Positions 25,587 to 33,193 of a stretch of DNA of 33,193 bases are shown in pieces. Source of the DNA: Clostridia bacterium. GTDB lineage: Bacteria; Bacillota; Clostridia; Oscillospirales; Acutalibacteraceae. The stretch spans positions 1-33,193 of the forward strand of contig JAGALQ010000003.1 in the NCBI GenBank assembly GCA_017625095.1. The letters are read 5' to 3'. How positions within the stretch are numbered: position 1 is the first letter of the stretch; every line of letters starts with the position of its first letter. The notes below the pieces were generated by a model. It made no database searches and was not told where the DNA came from. It worked only from the letters and a program-made list of their open reading frames with translations. Both the position numbers and the translations under genes were made by a program.

Positions 25587-26327
25587 TTAAAAATGTGTTT
25601 TCAGGTGGTTGACCAGTTCTTGCCAATGGTTGACGGTCAGATATTCTTTTCCGCAGTCTGTTCTGAATTTATACGGTGTTTCGGCGTTTGCATCAATAAG
25701 CACGGGTGTCATTTCAACACCTGATGCGCCGTCAACGTCAGCCTCAATGCTGTCACCGCAGTACCAGCATTGAGTCGGGTCGAGGTGGGCGTATTTTGCC
25801 GCTGCCGTAAAAATATCCGTACAGGGTTTTGTCAGCAGCAGGTCGGCACTCGTTAGGATAAACTCCATCCGCTCATTCGGAATCCAGCGTTTTATTGCAA
25901 GCTCAAGACCTTCACCGCTCATGGCATTGTTACTGATTATTGCGGAACGTATGCCGAGTGAATGTATTGCGTCGAGCAGCTCCGGCACACCGTCGATAAC
26001 TTGTCGGTCAGAGTTGTGTCTGTCAAAAATTTCCTCCTGCTCGGCAATGGATATATCAAATCGCAGCCCTGCGTTCATCGTTATGTATTTCAGCTGTGCC
26101 GAAAGCGGAAAATCGAGTTTCACTCCTGTTTTGGATTTATGATCCGAGCCGATTTTTTCACTGTATTCATCCCACAGTGCGGCAAGCTCATCGTCTGTTA
26201 CATCCTGCGGATTCACAGCTGCAAGTCTGAGTGCGGCAAGTCCGTTGCGGGCAGAGAATTTTGAGCTGCTGAAGAGTGTACCGCCGACATCAAAGAGTAT
26301 CATTTTCGGCTTTATGTTATAATGCAT
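25587..26327 (-). CDS. HAD-superfamily hydrolase
   Basis: The product has 246 residues from the ATG at 26325-26327. That start is preferred to the ATG six bases upstream because AGGAGG (26336-26341) is eight bases from it but only two from the other. Motif I is F-D13-V-G-G-T, with the nucleophile aspartate but glycine in place of the usual second aspartate. Motif II is IISNN, motif III is the Lys in LTKP, and motif IV is CGDSIEADVDGA. The cap falls between motifs I and II, as in the HAD subclass I group that includes phosphoglycolate phosphatase and HDHD3-like proteins. The usual role is phosphate-ester hydrolysis of a small metabolite, unidentified here. The gene has its own promoter and diverges from the redox/glycosidase operon. 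Confidence 0.87.
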   Translation of the reverse strand: MHYNIKPKMILFDVGGTLFSSSKFSARNGLAALRLAAVNPQDVTDDELAALWDEYSEKIGSDHKSKTGVKLDFPLSAQLKYITMNAGLRFDISIAEQEEIFDRHNSDRQVIDGVPELLDAIHSLGIRSAIISNNAMSGEGLELAIKRWIPNERMEFILTSADLLLTKPCTDIFTAAAKYAHLDPTQCWYCGDSIEADVDGASGVEMTPVLIDANAETPYKFRTDCGKEYLTVNHWQELVNHLKTHF

Positions 26328-26356
26328 GGGCATTACCTCCTTAGTCTGCTGTTTTC

Positions 26357-26385
26357 AGTATACACACTGTGTGCGGATATGTAAA
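26357..26385 (-). promoter_or_regulatory. Promoter of the HAD gene with an overlapping palindrome
   Basis: On the minus strand TTTACA (26380-26385), a 17-base spacer and TATACT (26357-26362) form a good promoter. The spacer holds the palindrome CACACTGTGTG (26363-26373), which could be a repressor site. Confidence 0.65.
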
Positions 26386-26402
26386 GCGCGGATAATTTAT
26401 TG

Positions 26403-26431
26403 TTGATTATATTATTGCGGTTTGATATAAT
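26403..26431 (+). promoter_or_regulatory. Promoter of the redox/glycosidase operon
   Basis: TTGATT (26403-26408), a 17-base spacer and a perfect TATAAT (26426-26431) lie 36 bases before the GTG start of the first gene. It is divergent from the HAD promoter, with the two -35 boxes about 17 bases apart, so one regulator could act on both. Confidence 0.78.
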
Positions 26432-26467
26432 TCTTATAAGATACTTTGTGCTTTAGGGGGCAGTACC

Positions 26468-27691
26468 GTGACCGACACAATTCTTAACACACCGATTGAT
26501 CTTTGCGGCAGAACCTTGCCTAACAGAATCGTTTTTCAGCCGATGGAAGGCTGTGACGGTACGCTCAAGGGTGCGCCGGATGAGCTTACCAGCCGCAGAT
26601 ACCTGCGCTTTGCCTGCAGCGGTGCGGGCATAATCTGGTTTGAAGCAACTGCAGTAACTGCTGAAGGCAGAGCTAATCCAAGACAGCTTTATATCAACGC
26701 TGAAACGGTAGGGGATTTCAAGGAGCTCGTCGGTAAAATCAAAATCACTGCGCTTGAGAAATGCGGTTTTGAGCCGCTTGTTATCGTTCAGCTCACTCAC
26801 AGCGGCAGATTCAGCAAACCCAACGGTACACCCGAGCCTATCGTCGCTTATCGCAACGAGCTGTGGGAAAAAGGCAAGGAGAATCAACCGTACACAGTTG
26901 CAGATGATGCTTATCTTGCTTCTGTCACCCAAAGCTATGCGGCGGCAGCACAGCTTGCAATGGATGCGGGCTTTGACGGAATTGACGTCAAGTGCTGTCA
27001 CGGCTATCTGTTCAATGAGCTGCTTAGCGCAAAGAAGAGAAGCGGAATCTACGGCGGCAGTTTTGAAAACAGAACAAAGCTGTTTTTCGACTGCATCGAT
27101 GCAGTTAAAAAAGTTCTAGGCGATAAGCTTATCGTTACAACACGTCTCAATGCGTGTGATTGCTTTCCTTATCCTTACGGCTACGGTGTTGATGAAAATA
27201 ATAATATCGACCTGACTGAGGCAGAAAAGATTATTGCTGTCCTTGCAGAAAAAGGCATTGAGCTTATAAATATCACGCTCGGTAACCCTTATCTGATTCC
27301 GCACATCAACCGCCCCTGTGTCAATTCACCCGAGGACGGCAATATCGGACTTGAGAGAATTTATAATATCACTAAAGCACTTAAAAAAAGATTTCCTGAT
27401 ATTAAAATCGTTTCGTCGGGTCTTACGTTCCCGGGCGAAAATGCTGTTACCTATGCGGAAAAACTTATTGACGAAAACGTATGCGATTTTGCAGGCTTTG
27501 GCAGAATGACATTTGCTTATCCGCAGTTTTTCAGCGATTACCTTGAGAAAGGTGAGCTTGATAAGAACAAAGTCTGCCTCAAGTGCAGTAAGTGTACTGA
27601 GCTTATGAGAAGCGGTACTGTCACGGGCTGTCCCATCAGAGACAGTGAGGTCTATATGCCTTATTACAAGAAGTACGTGCTTGATAAATGA
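26468..27691 (+). CDS. Old Yellow Enzyme-family NADH:flavin oxidoreductase
   Basis: The product has 407 residues and starts at GTG after AGGGGG. It has the FMN-binding TIM barrel of the family: an N-terminal PNRIVFQPMEG segment, and YGGSFENRTKLF near 195-206. At the substrate-binding step the usual H-G-A-H is replaced by K175-C-C-H178, a variant I associate with a distinct subgroup of the family. The C-terminus carries C370, C373, C376 and C388, spaced like the 4Fe-4S site of 2,4-dienoyl-CoA reductase, but the second flavin/NADPH domain of that enzyme is absent (the family with it is over 600 residues). Such enzymes reduce activated C=C bonds. It is the first gene of the operon, and the SDR gene follows after 19 bases. 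The substrate is unknown. Confidence 0.88.
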   Translation: MTDTILNTPIDLCGRTLPNRIVFQPMEGCDGTLKGAPDELTSRRYLRFACSGAGIIWFEATAVTAEGRANPRQLYINAETVGDFKELVGKIKITALEKCGFEPLVIVQLTHSGRFSKPNGTPEPIVAYRNELWEKGKENQPYTVADDAYLASVTQSYAAAAQLAMDAGFDGIDVKCCHGYLFNELLSAKKRSGIYGGSFENRTKLFFDCIDAVKKVLGDKLIVTTRLNACDCFPYPYGYGVDENNNIDLTEAEKIIAVLAEKGIELINITLGNPYLIPHINRPCVNSPEDGNIGLERIYNITKALKKRFPDIKIVSSGLTFPGENAVTYAEKLIDENVCDFAGFGRMTFAYPQFFSDYLEKGELDKNKVCLKCSKCTELMRSGTVTGCPIRDSEVYMPYYKKYVLDK

Positions 27692-27710
27692 TTTTTGGGA
27701 GTGGAAAATA

Positions 27711-28448
27711 ATGGTAGCTGTAATTACCGGCGGCAGCAGAGGTATAGGTTTTGGTATAGCAAAAGAGCTGCTTAAAGATGATTATACCGTTGTGCTCACT
27801 GCAAGAAGCAAGAGCGACGACGTTTCAGTACTTGAAAAAGAATACGGTGACAGAGTTGTTTTTGTTGCTTGCGATATTTCGGATGAAGCTGAGGTTAATA
27901 ACCTTGTTGTTAAGGTTAATGAAAGCTTCGGCAAAATTGACCTTCTTGTAAATAATGCAGGTGTTGCGCCGAAGGTGAGAAAGGACATCCTCGAAATCAC
28001 ACGTGAGGATTTTGACTATGTTGTCGATATCAATCTCAGGGGCACTTTCTTTGTTACACAGAGCTTTGTGCCGCTTCTTATCGCAAACGAAAAGTCGAGA
28101 ATTGTCAACATATCTTCAATGTCGGCATATACCGCAAGCGTTAACCGTGGCGAATACTGCGTATCAAAGGCAGGCATATCAATGCTGACAAAGCTCTTTG
28201 CTGCAAGGCTCGCCGAATACGGTGTGAGCGTTATTGAAATCAGACCGGGTATAATTGAAACTGATATGACCGCAAAGGTCAAGGAAAAATACGATGCGCT
28301 CATTGCCGACGGCATTACACCTATTAAGCGTATGGGCACACCCGATGATATAGGCAAGTGTGTTGTGAGCATTGCAAAAGGTAATTTTGATTTCTGCACG
28401 GGCACGGTGATTGACTGTGACGGCGGTTTTAACGTGAGAAGCTTATGA
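27711..28448 (+). CDS. Short-chain dehydrogenase/reductase (SDR)
   Basis: The product has 245 residues from the ATG at 27711, which has GGGAGTGG upstream; the longer frame from 27645 lies inside the previous gene. It is a classical SDR: nucleotide-binding TGGSRGIG at residues 6-13, N81-N82-A83-G84, the serine in the NISSMS segment (about 134-137), and Y149-x3-K153. These are the full catalytic set, so it should be an active NAD(P)-dependent ketone reductase or alcohol dehydrogenase, close in style to FabG. The acidic or basic residue after the second strand (TARSKSD) suggests NADP use but is not decisive. The stop overlaps the next start (ATGA), indicating coupled translation with the flavoprotein. 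Confidence 0.92.
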   Translation: MVAVITGGSRGIGFGIAKELLKDDYTVVLTARSKSDDVSVLEKEYGDRVVFVACDISDEAEVNNLVVKVNESFGKIDLLVNNAGVAPKVRKDILEITREDFDYVVDINLRGTFFVTQSFVPLLIANEKSRIVNISSMSAYTASVNRGEYCVSKAGISMLTKLFAARLAEYGVSVIEIRPGIIETDMTAKVKEKYDALIADGITPIKRMGTPDDIGKCVVSIAKGNFDFCTGTVIDCDGGFNVRSL

Positions 28449-30247
28449 GAAAAGTATACGATGCTGTAATTATCGGCAGCGGTGCGGCGGCTTACAGTGC
28501 CGCAGACTGGCTGTTTAAAAAGAATATTAAAAACATTGCAATAATAACCGAAAACAGACTCAGCGGCACTTCACGCAACACGGGCAGTGATAAGCAGACC
28601 TATTACAAGCTGTCGCTTGACGGCAATTATCCCGACAGCCCGTATAAAATGGCTACGGATATATGTAAGGCAGGCTGTACCGACGGCGAGAAGATGTATC
28701 TTCAAGCGATCAACAGTGTGCGTTGTTTTCTTCGTCTTTGTGATTACGGTGTGGGTTTTCCGACTGATGAGTTCGGCGGTTATCCGGGTTACAAAACAGA
28801 CCACGACGATACTGTCAGGGCAACTTCTGTAGGTCCGCTTACGTCAAAGGTGATGACACAGAAGCTTGAAGAAAAGGTGCTCGGTTCAAACAGCACCGTT
28901 CTTTTTGACAAAAGACAGGTTGTCGAAATAATAACTAAAGAAAACAGAGCGTACGGTGTTGTAACACTTAATACAGACACACAGGATTTTGAGATTTTTG
29001 CGGCGAAGAACGTTATCTGTGCTACGGGTGCACCTGCTTGTATCTACGAAAACTCGGTTTACCCTCATTCGCAGCACGGTATGACGGGTGTCATGATTAA
29101 TGCTGGTGTAAAGTTGTGCAACTTTACGCAGTGGCAATACGGTATGGCTTCCGTCGATTTTCGCTGGAATGTTTCGGGCAGCTTTATGCAGGTTGTTCCG
29201 CGGTTTGTAAGTGTTGATGAAAACGGTGCAGAGCGTGAGTTCCTGCGTGATGTTTTTGCCGATAGCAGAGAAATGTTTGACAGCGTTTTTTTGAAAGGTT
29301 ATCAGTGGCCATTCAGCTATGAACGGCTTAACACCTCGTCAAAGGTTGATATTGCCGTACATAACGAGATCTGTCAGGGCAGAAAAGTATACCTCGATTA
29401 TACGAAGAATCCTTCGGGTTTTGATTTCGGCTTGCTCGGTGATGAGGCGAAGGAATATCTGCTCGCCAATAATGCCGTTGCGGCTACTCCGATTGAGCGG
29501 CTTGTGCTTCTCAACTCCAAGGCTATAGATGTATATGCTCGTCAAGGCATAGACCTTTACAGTGAAAAACTCAGGATTGCCGTATGTGCACAGCATAACA
29601 ACGGCGGTGTCAGCACAGATAACGGGTATGAAACCGATGTGGAAGGGCTTTTTGCAATCGGTGAGGCGGCAGGCACATTCGGTCTTGCGCGTCCCGGCGG
29701 CACTGCGCTTAACGATACGCAGGTTGGCGGTCTGCTTTGCGCAAACCGTATCGCGCAGAAGTCTGATAACAGCTTTGACGGCGAAGATATTTTTGCAGAG
29801 TATGAGCAGAAGTATGCTGAATTGATTAATTCTTTCAAACCTGATATGTCGGTTGATTACTCTCATATCCCTCATAAGATGAGCGCTTGCGCAGGATTTT
29901 TAAGAGATAAAAATGAGTGTGTCAATTTACTTGCAGAAGTTGAAGCGATCCTCAGAAACATCAGCTTTGCTCATAAATCAATGAGCGATTATTTTTATGA
30001 TTATGATATGTTGGTCAGCGTGAAGTCACTTCTTACAGCGATACTCGGTGAGATGGAGCTTACGGGCAGCAGAGGCGGAGCGGTGTTTATCCGTGACGGA
30101 AATCCTGTGCCCGAAAACAAAGAATATCGCAGATATCTTACCGTAACAAACGGCGATTCGGTTGAATTCAGGGCGGTTACCCCTGTACCGATCGTTAATA
30201 AACCCTTTGAGCAATATCTCAACAGAATTGACGAATCAGAATTTTGA
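28445..30247 (+). CDS. FAD-dependent oxidoreductase, fumarate-reductase/SdhA-like
   Basis: The product has 600 residues. The N-terminus holds a Rossmann dinucleotide site, GSGAAAYSA with G11, G13 and the following alanines, and a second FAD-contact region lies near 385-420 (GLFAIGEAAG, then GLARPGGTALND). QHNNGG near 380 corresponds to the conserved HxMGG region of fumarate reductase and L-aspartate oxidase relatives. The C-terminal 150 residues are helical, as in that family. There is no signal peptide and no CXXCH haem motif. Members add or remove two hydrogens next to a carbonyl or activated double bond. It starts within the SDR stop (ATGA) and is followed by the isomerase gene after 16 bases. 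The electron partner is not evident. Confidence 0.85.
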   Translation: MRKVYDAVIIGSGAAAYSAADWLFKKNIKNIAIITENRLSGTSRNTGSDKQTYYKLSLDGNYPDSPYKMATDICKAGCTDGEKMYLQAINSVRCFLRLCDYGVGFPTDEFGGYPGYKTDHDDTVRATSVGPLTSKVMTQKLEEKVLGSNSTVLFDKRQVVEIITKENRAYGVVTLNTDTQDFEIFAAKNVICATGAPACIYENSVYPHSQHGMTGVMINAGVKLCNFTQWQYGMASVDFRWNVSGSFMQVVPRFVSVDENGAEREFLRDVFADSREMFDSVFLKGYQWPFSYERLNTSSKVDIAVHNEICQGRKVYLDYTKNPSGFDFGLLGDEAKEYLLANNAVAATPIERLVLLNSKAIDVYARQGIDLYSEKLRIAVCAQHNNGGVSTDNGYETDVEGLFAIGEAAGTFGLARPGGTALNDTQVGGLLCANRIAQKSDNSFDGEDIFAEYEQKYAELINSFKPDMSVDYSHIPHKMSACAGFLRDKNECVNLLAEVEAILRNISFAHKSMSDYFYDYDMLVSVKSLLTAILGEMELTGSRGGAVFIRDGNPVPENKEYRRYLTVTNGDSVEFRAVTPVPIVNKPFEQYLNRIDESEF

Positions 30248-30263
30248 GAGTAATGGTGAAAAT

Positions 30264-31007
30264 ATGAGTGCGTTTAAAATCGGTATGACAAGCGTAACCT
30301 TCCGCAACAAAACGGTAGCGGAGGTTGTTGAAATCTGCCGCAGAGAAGATGTAAATTATATCGAGTGGGGCTCGGATGTTCACGTCAAAACACGTGAAGA
30401 TGCGCTGAATGCGAAAAAGCTCTGCGATGAAGCAGGCATCACAGTCAGCTCTTACGGCAGCTACTACCGTGTGGGCAGCGGCACTGCTGAAGAATGGCGC
30501 GCGCTTTGCGAAAATGCAAGCGTTATGGGCGCGGCGTCAATCCGTGTGTGGCTCGGCACAAAGGACAGCGAAAAAACAAGCGATGAAGAGTATCAGGTGC
30601 TTTTAAACGATTGCCGCAGTATCTGTGACGTCGCAAAGGAATACGGCATTCTTGTATGTCCCGAGTGTCACGATAATACGTTTAACAATAATACAGATGC
30701 AATAATCCGCTTCAGAAACGATCTTGACAGAGATAATTTCAGGACATATTTTCAGTCGAGATATTTCCGTATGGAATATGATCTTGACAGAATCGACAGA
30801 ACCTTTGACTTTATCAGGGATATGCACGTTTCATATTCCGATCTCAAGCGTGAGCAGATGTTCCGTAAGAAAGATAAAAATTATCTTGATACTCTGCTTA
30901 ATAAAATGATTTCAAAGGGATTTGACGGTATAGTAATGCTCGAATTCACACAGAACTCAAGCGAAAAAGCATTTAAAAAAGACATTGACAAACTGAAAAA
31001 ATATTGA
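30264..31007 (+). CDS. Sugar phosphate isomerase/epimerase-type TIM-barrel protein
   Basis: The product has 247 residues from the ATG at 30264, with GGTGA upstream. It has the AP-endonuclease-2/xylose-isomerase-like barrel pattern: an opening KIGMTSVTFRN strand, a YIEWGSD step near 32-38, VCPECHDNTF near 131-140 with acidic and His residues for metal binding, and FDGIVMLEFT near the end. Members isomerise or epimerise sugars or keto-sugars, or cleave unusual glycosides as in DgpC-type C-deglycosidase components. It could process the sugar released by, or attached to, the substrate of the neighbouring glycosidase and oxidoreductases. The sequence does not settle which. The next gene follows 32 bases later. 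Confidence 0.83.
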   Translation: MSAFKIGMTSVTFRNKTVAEVVEICRREDVNYIEWGSDVHVKTREDALNAKKLCDEAGITVSSYGSYYRVGSGTAEEWRALCENASVMGAASIRVWLGTKDSEKTSDEEYQVLLNDCRSICDVAKEYGILVCPECHDNTFNNNTDAIIRFRNDLDRDNFRTYFQSRYFRMEYDLDRIDRTFDFIRDMHVSYSDLKREQMFRKKDKNYLDTLLNKMISKGFDGIVMLEFTQNSSEKAFKKDIDKLKKY

Positions 31008-31039
31008 TTTGTTGTAAACCTTGTCGAGGAGGAAGAGAT

Positions 31040-33109
31040 ATGAACTTCAGCAGAGCACTTGAACTTTACAAAGCTGAGCCTACGTTGGAAAAGGCTAAGT
31101 TGCTTGCCGCGGAGCTTGCAGGCGAGATGACTTCAAAAGAAAAGGTGCGTATGCTTCGGGGGCACGCAATGGGCATAACCGTGAAGAATACGCTGAAAAA
31201 CGGCAGATTCTATAACGGCGAAGCTTATCCTGCAGGCGGCTGCAAGCGTCTTGGAATTCCGCCCGTGCTCTTTACGGACGGTCCGAGAGGCATTGTTATG
31301 GGCAAGTGCACATGTTTTCCCGTTTCAATGCTCAGGGGTGCGGCGTTTGATGATGAGCTTGAGTATGAGGTCGGTGAGGTGTTTGCAAAGGAAGCGAGTG
31401 CGCACGGAGCCAACCTCTTTGCAGGCATATGTATAAATCTTCTGCGTAACCCGATGTGGGGACGTGCGCAGGAAACATACGGCGAGGACCCGTATCTGCT
31501 CGGCAAAATGGGCGAAGCACTTACCAGAGCTATGCAGGATAACGGCATTATCGCATGCCCCAAGCACTATGCGCTCAACAGCATTGAGGATTTGCGCTTT
31601 TCAGCCGATGCAATTGCTGATGAGCGTACACTGCACGAGGTTTATCTGCCTCACTTCAAAAAGTGTGTTGACGCAGGCGCAATGTCAATAATGGGCGCAT
31701 ATAACAAGGTTAACGGAACATACTGTTGCGAGAGCAAGGAGCTGCTTGTTGATATACTCAGAGATATGTGGGGCTTTGAAGGATTTTCACTGTCTGATTT
31801 CTTCTACGGAATTTATGACGGTCCGAGAAGTCTTATGGCAGGTATGGATGTTGAAATGCCTTACACATTCCGCTATGCAACTCTTCACTCTGCACTCAAA
31901 AAAGGCAAAATCACCGAGGAACAGCTTGATTTAAGTGTCTGTCGTGTGCTCACTGCGCTTATCACAACTCTTCCTAAGCATAAAGATTATCCGAAGTCGG
32001 TTATCCTGAGTTCCGAGCATACCGCGCTTTCACGCAAGGTTGCAGGCAAGGGTACGGTGCTTCTCAAAAACAGCGGTAACATTCTTCCGATACCGCAAGG
32101 CAAAAAAATCGCCGTTGTCGGCAGATATGCTGATAAGGTCAACGTCGGTGACCACGGAAGCAGTAACGTGTTCAGTCCGTATACCGTAACAGCATTCAAG
32201 GGAATACAAAAGAGATTCGGCGAAGCAAACGTCAGCGTATATAACGGCTGCGATACGAAGAAGGCGACAGCTGCTGTGAAAGACAGCGAATATATTGTCG
32301 TGTGTGTCGGCAGCGACTGGCTTCAGGAGGGTGAGTTCCTCGTGAATCTCGGCAATATCAAGAAAAAGCCCAAGGGCTCAGGCGGTGACAGAGCGAATCT
32401 GCGCATTCCGTCAGAGGATGTTGCGCTTATCAGAGCGATGGCTTCACTCGGCAAAAAGCTTGTGGTCAATATTATGGGCGGCAGTGCCTATGTTATAAAC
32501 GAGTGGCACGGTGTTGCCGATGCCATTATCTGCTCATTCTACAGCGGTCTTGAGGGCGGCAATGCACTTGCCGATGTTATCAGCGGCGATGTAAACCCCG
32601 GCGGTAAGCTGCCGTTTACAGTTGCAAAGCGCGAGGAGGATTATCCGCCATTCCTTCATATCGGATGTAAGGATAAGCGTATCGAATACGGATACTATCA
32701 CGGCTACACTCTGTTTGATAAAAAGAATATCGAGCCTGAATATCCGTTCGGCTTTGGTTTGTCATACACTGATTTTGAGCTGTCCGATTCCTCTGTCAGT
32801 CAGGATGAAAACGGCATCAGCGTTTCGGTAAAGGTTAAAAATGTCGGATCTGTTGACGGCGATGAGGTCGTTCAGGTCTACGTTTCGGGCAATAATGATA
32901 AGGCTGACCGCCCCGTAAAACTGCTCAAAGGATTTAAGAGAGTGAGTGTCGGAGCAGGTGAAACTGTTACTGCAGATATAACGCTTGATATTGACGATAT
33001 AAAATTCTTCAACCCCGATAAAGAATTATGGGAGCTTGATAACAGCTACGACGTTTTTGTCGGCAACAGCAGCAGAAACGTCACACAGGTCGGAACGCTT
33101 GAGATTTAA
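31040..33109 (+). CDS. Glycoside hydrolase family 3 beta-glucosidase-like enzyme
   Basis: The product has 689 residues from the ATG at 31040, which has GAGGAGG upstream (the longer frame from 31004 lacks it). There is no signal peptide, so it acts in the cytoplasm on imported glycosides. Features: an N-terminal barrel with VLFTDGPRG, KHYALNS, GAYNKVNG and the nucleophile D253 in FSLSDFF; a central alpha/beta sandwich (about 330-550) with VVGRYADKVNVGDHGSSN; and a fibronectin-III-like C-terminal domain (about 590-689) ending with the VFVGNSSRN strand. This is the usual GH3 order and length. Beta-glucosidases, beta-xylosidases and N-acetylglucosaminidases share it, and the specific sugar is not read from sequence. 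It completes the catabolic set with the three redox enzymes and the isomerase. Confidence 0.93.
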   Translation: MNFSRALELYKAEPTLEKAKLLAAELAGEMTSKEKVRMLRGHAMGITVKNTLKNGRFYNGEAYPAGGCKRLGIPPVLFTDGPRGIVMGKCTCFPVSMLRGAAFDDELEYEVGEVFAKEASAHGANLFAGICINLLRNPMWGRAQETYGEDPYLLGKMGEALTRAMQDNGIIACPKHYALNSIEDLRFSADAIADERTLHEVYLPHFKKCVDAGAMSIMGAYNKVNGTYCCESKELLVDILRDMWGFEGFSLSDFFYGIYDGPRSLMAGMDVEMPYTFRYATLHSALKKGKITEEQLDLSVCRVLTALITTLPKHKDYPKSVILSSEHTALSRKVAGKGTVLLKNSGNILPIPQGKKIAVVGRYADKVNVGDHGSSNVFSPYTVTAFKGIQKRFGEANVSVYNGCDTKKATAAVKDSEYIVVCVGSDWLQEGEFLVNLGNIKKKPKGSGGDRANLRIPSEDVALIRAMASLGKKLVVNIMGGSAYVINEWHGVADAIICSFYSGLEGGNALADVISGDVNPGGKLPFTVAKREEDYPPFLHIGCKDKRIEYGYYHGYTLFDKKNIEPEYPFGFGLSYTDFELSDSSVSQDENGISVSVKVKNVGSVDGDEVVQVYVSGNNDKADRPVKLLKGFKRVSVGAGETVTADITLDIDDIKFFNPDKELWELDNSYDVFVGNSSRNVTQVGTLEI

Positions 33110-33121
33110 GAGGAGCAGACG

Positions 33122-33193
33122 ATGAAAACGAGTCCATATTCGCCCGACGCATTTATGCAGTCGCTTTACGGTGAGACTTACTCGGATCCTTTC
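33122..33193 (+). CDS. Start of a further gene of the operon (partial)
   Basis: An ATG at 33122 is preceded by AAGAGGAGC and lies 12 bases after the glycoside hydrolase stop, on the same strand. Only 24 residues are in the window, beginning MKTSPYSPDAFMQSLYG. No domain can be assigned. Its spacing makes it a likely sixth member of the operon. Confidence 0.6.
   Translation, partial: MKTSPYSPDAFMQSLYGETYSDPF

Noticed and set aside
26328-26333. The upstream ATG as start of the HAD gene
   Set aside because: It is only two bases from the AGGAGG site, while the second ATG has normal eight-base spacing.
26468-33109. Naming the operon as an equol or bile acid dehydroxylation cluster
   Set aside because: The enzyme classes agree in part, but the Old Yellow Enzyme is too short for daidzein reductase, BaiB/BaiE/BaiF/BaiG are absent, and the isomerase and GH3 do not belong to those clusters.

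Overview
The window looks like chromosome of an anaerobic Gram-positive gut bacterium of the class Clostridia, probably Oscillospirales or Ruminococcaceae-like. The support is strong AGGAGG ribosome sites, sigma-A type -35/-10 boxes with 17-18 base spacers, a Firmicutes mobilisable element with a cysteine-rich VLP gene, MobC, relaxase, ParB-like protein and large serine recombinase, and very large secreted Cys/His repeat proteins. No 16S or other taxonomic marker is present, so this placement is an inference. No rRNA, tRNA, CRISPR array or intact insertion sequence was seen.

Region 1 (1-1612, minus strand): a two-gene operon with its own promoter encodes an alpha/beta hydrolase and a nucleotidyltransferase-fold protein that runs off the left edge. 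It is probably cargo of, or next to, the mobile element.

Region 2 (about 1620-9512, plus strand): a compact integrative and mobilisable element. Its order is cysteine-rich VLP protein, a 285-base repeat-rich gap, a DUF927-like P-loop ATPase (possible replication protein), an oriT-like inverted-repeat region, MobC, a MOBP-type relaxase with an unexpected membrane segment, a small protein, a ParB-like protein with a 27-base palindrome in its gene, a small protein, and a large serine recombinase. A terminator at 9474-9512 closes it.

Region 3 (9568-25578, plus strand): a strong promoter drives two giant secreted proteins of 1615 and 3355 residues, followed after a terminator by a small lipoprotein. 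Both giants are built from about 40-residue Cys/His units. In both, eight units form a higher-order repeat (318 residues in the first, 321-322 in the second) present three times in tandem. The second also carries a putative amidase domain, an SH3b-like domain, a von Willebrand factor A domain, InlB B-repeat-like segments, a BIG2 domain and a C-terminal hydrophobic tail. This pair is the most unusual content of the window and may form a metal-binding cell-surface structure.

Region 4 (25587-33193): a HAD-family hydrolase on the minus strand diverges from a tightly packed plus-strand operon. The operon encodes an Old Yellow Enzyme-family reductase with an Fe-S type Cys cluster, a short-chain dehydrogenase, a fumarate-reductase-like flavoprotein, a sugar isomerase/epimerase-type TIM barrel, a family 3 glycoside hydrolase, and the start of a further gene. 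The mix of three redox enzymes with a beta-glycosidase suggests uptake and processing of glycosylated plant compounds or unusual glycosides. The true substrate cannot be read from sequence alone.
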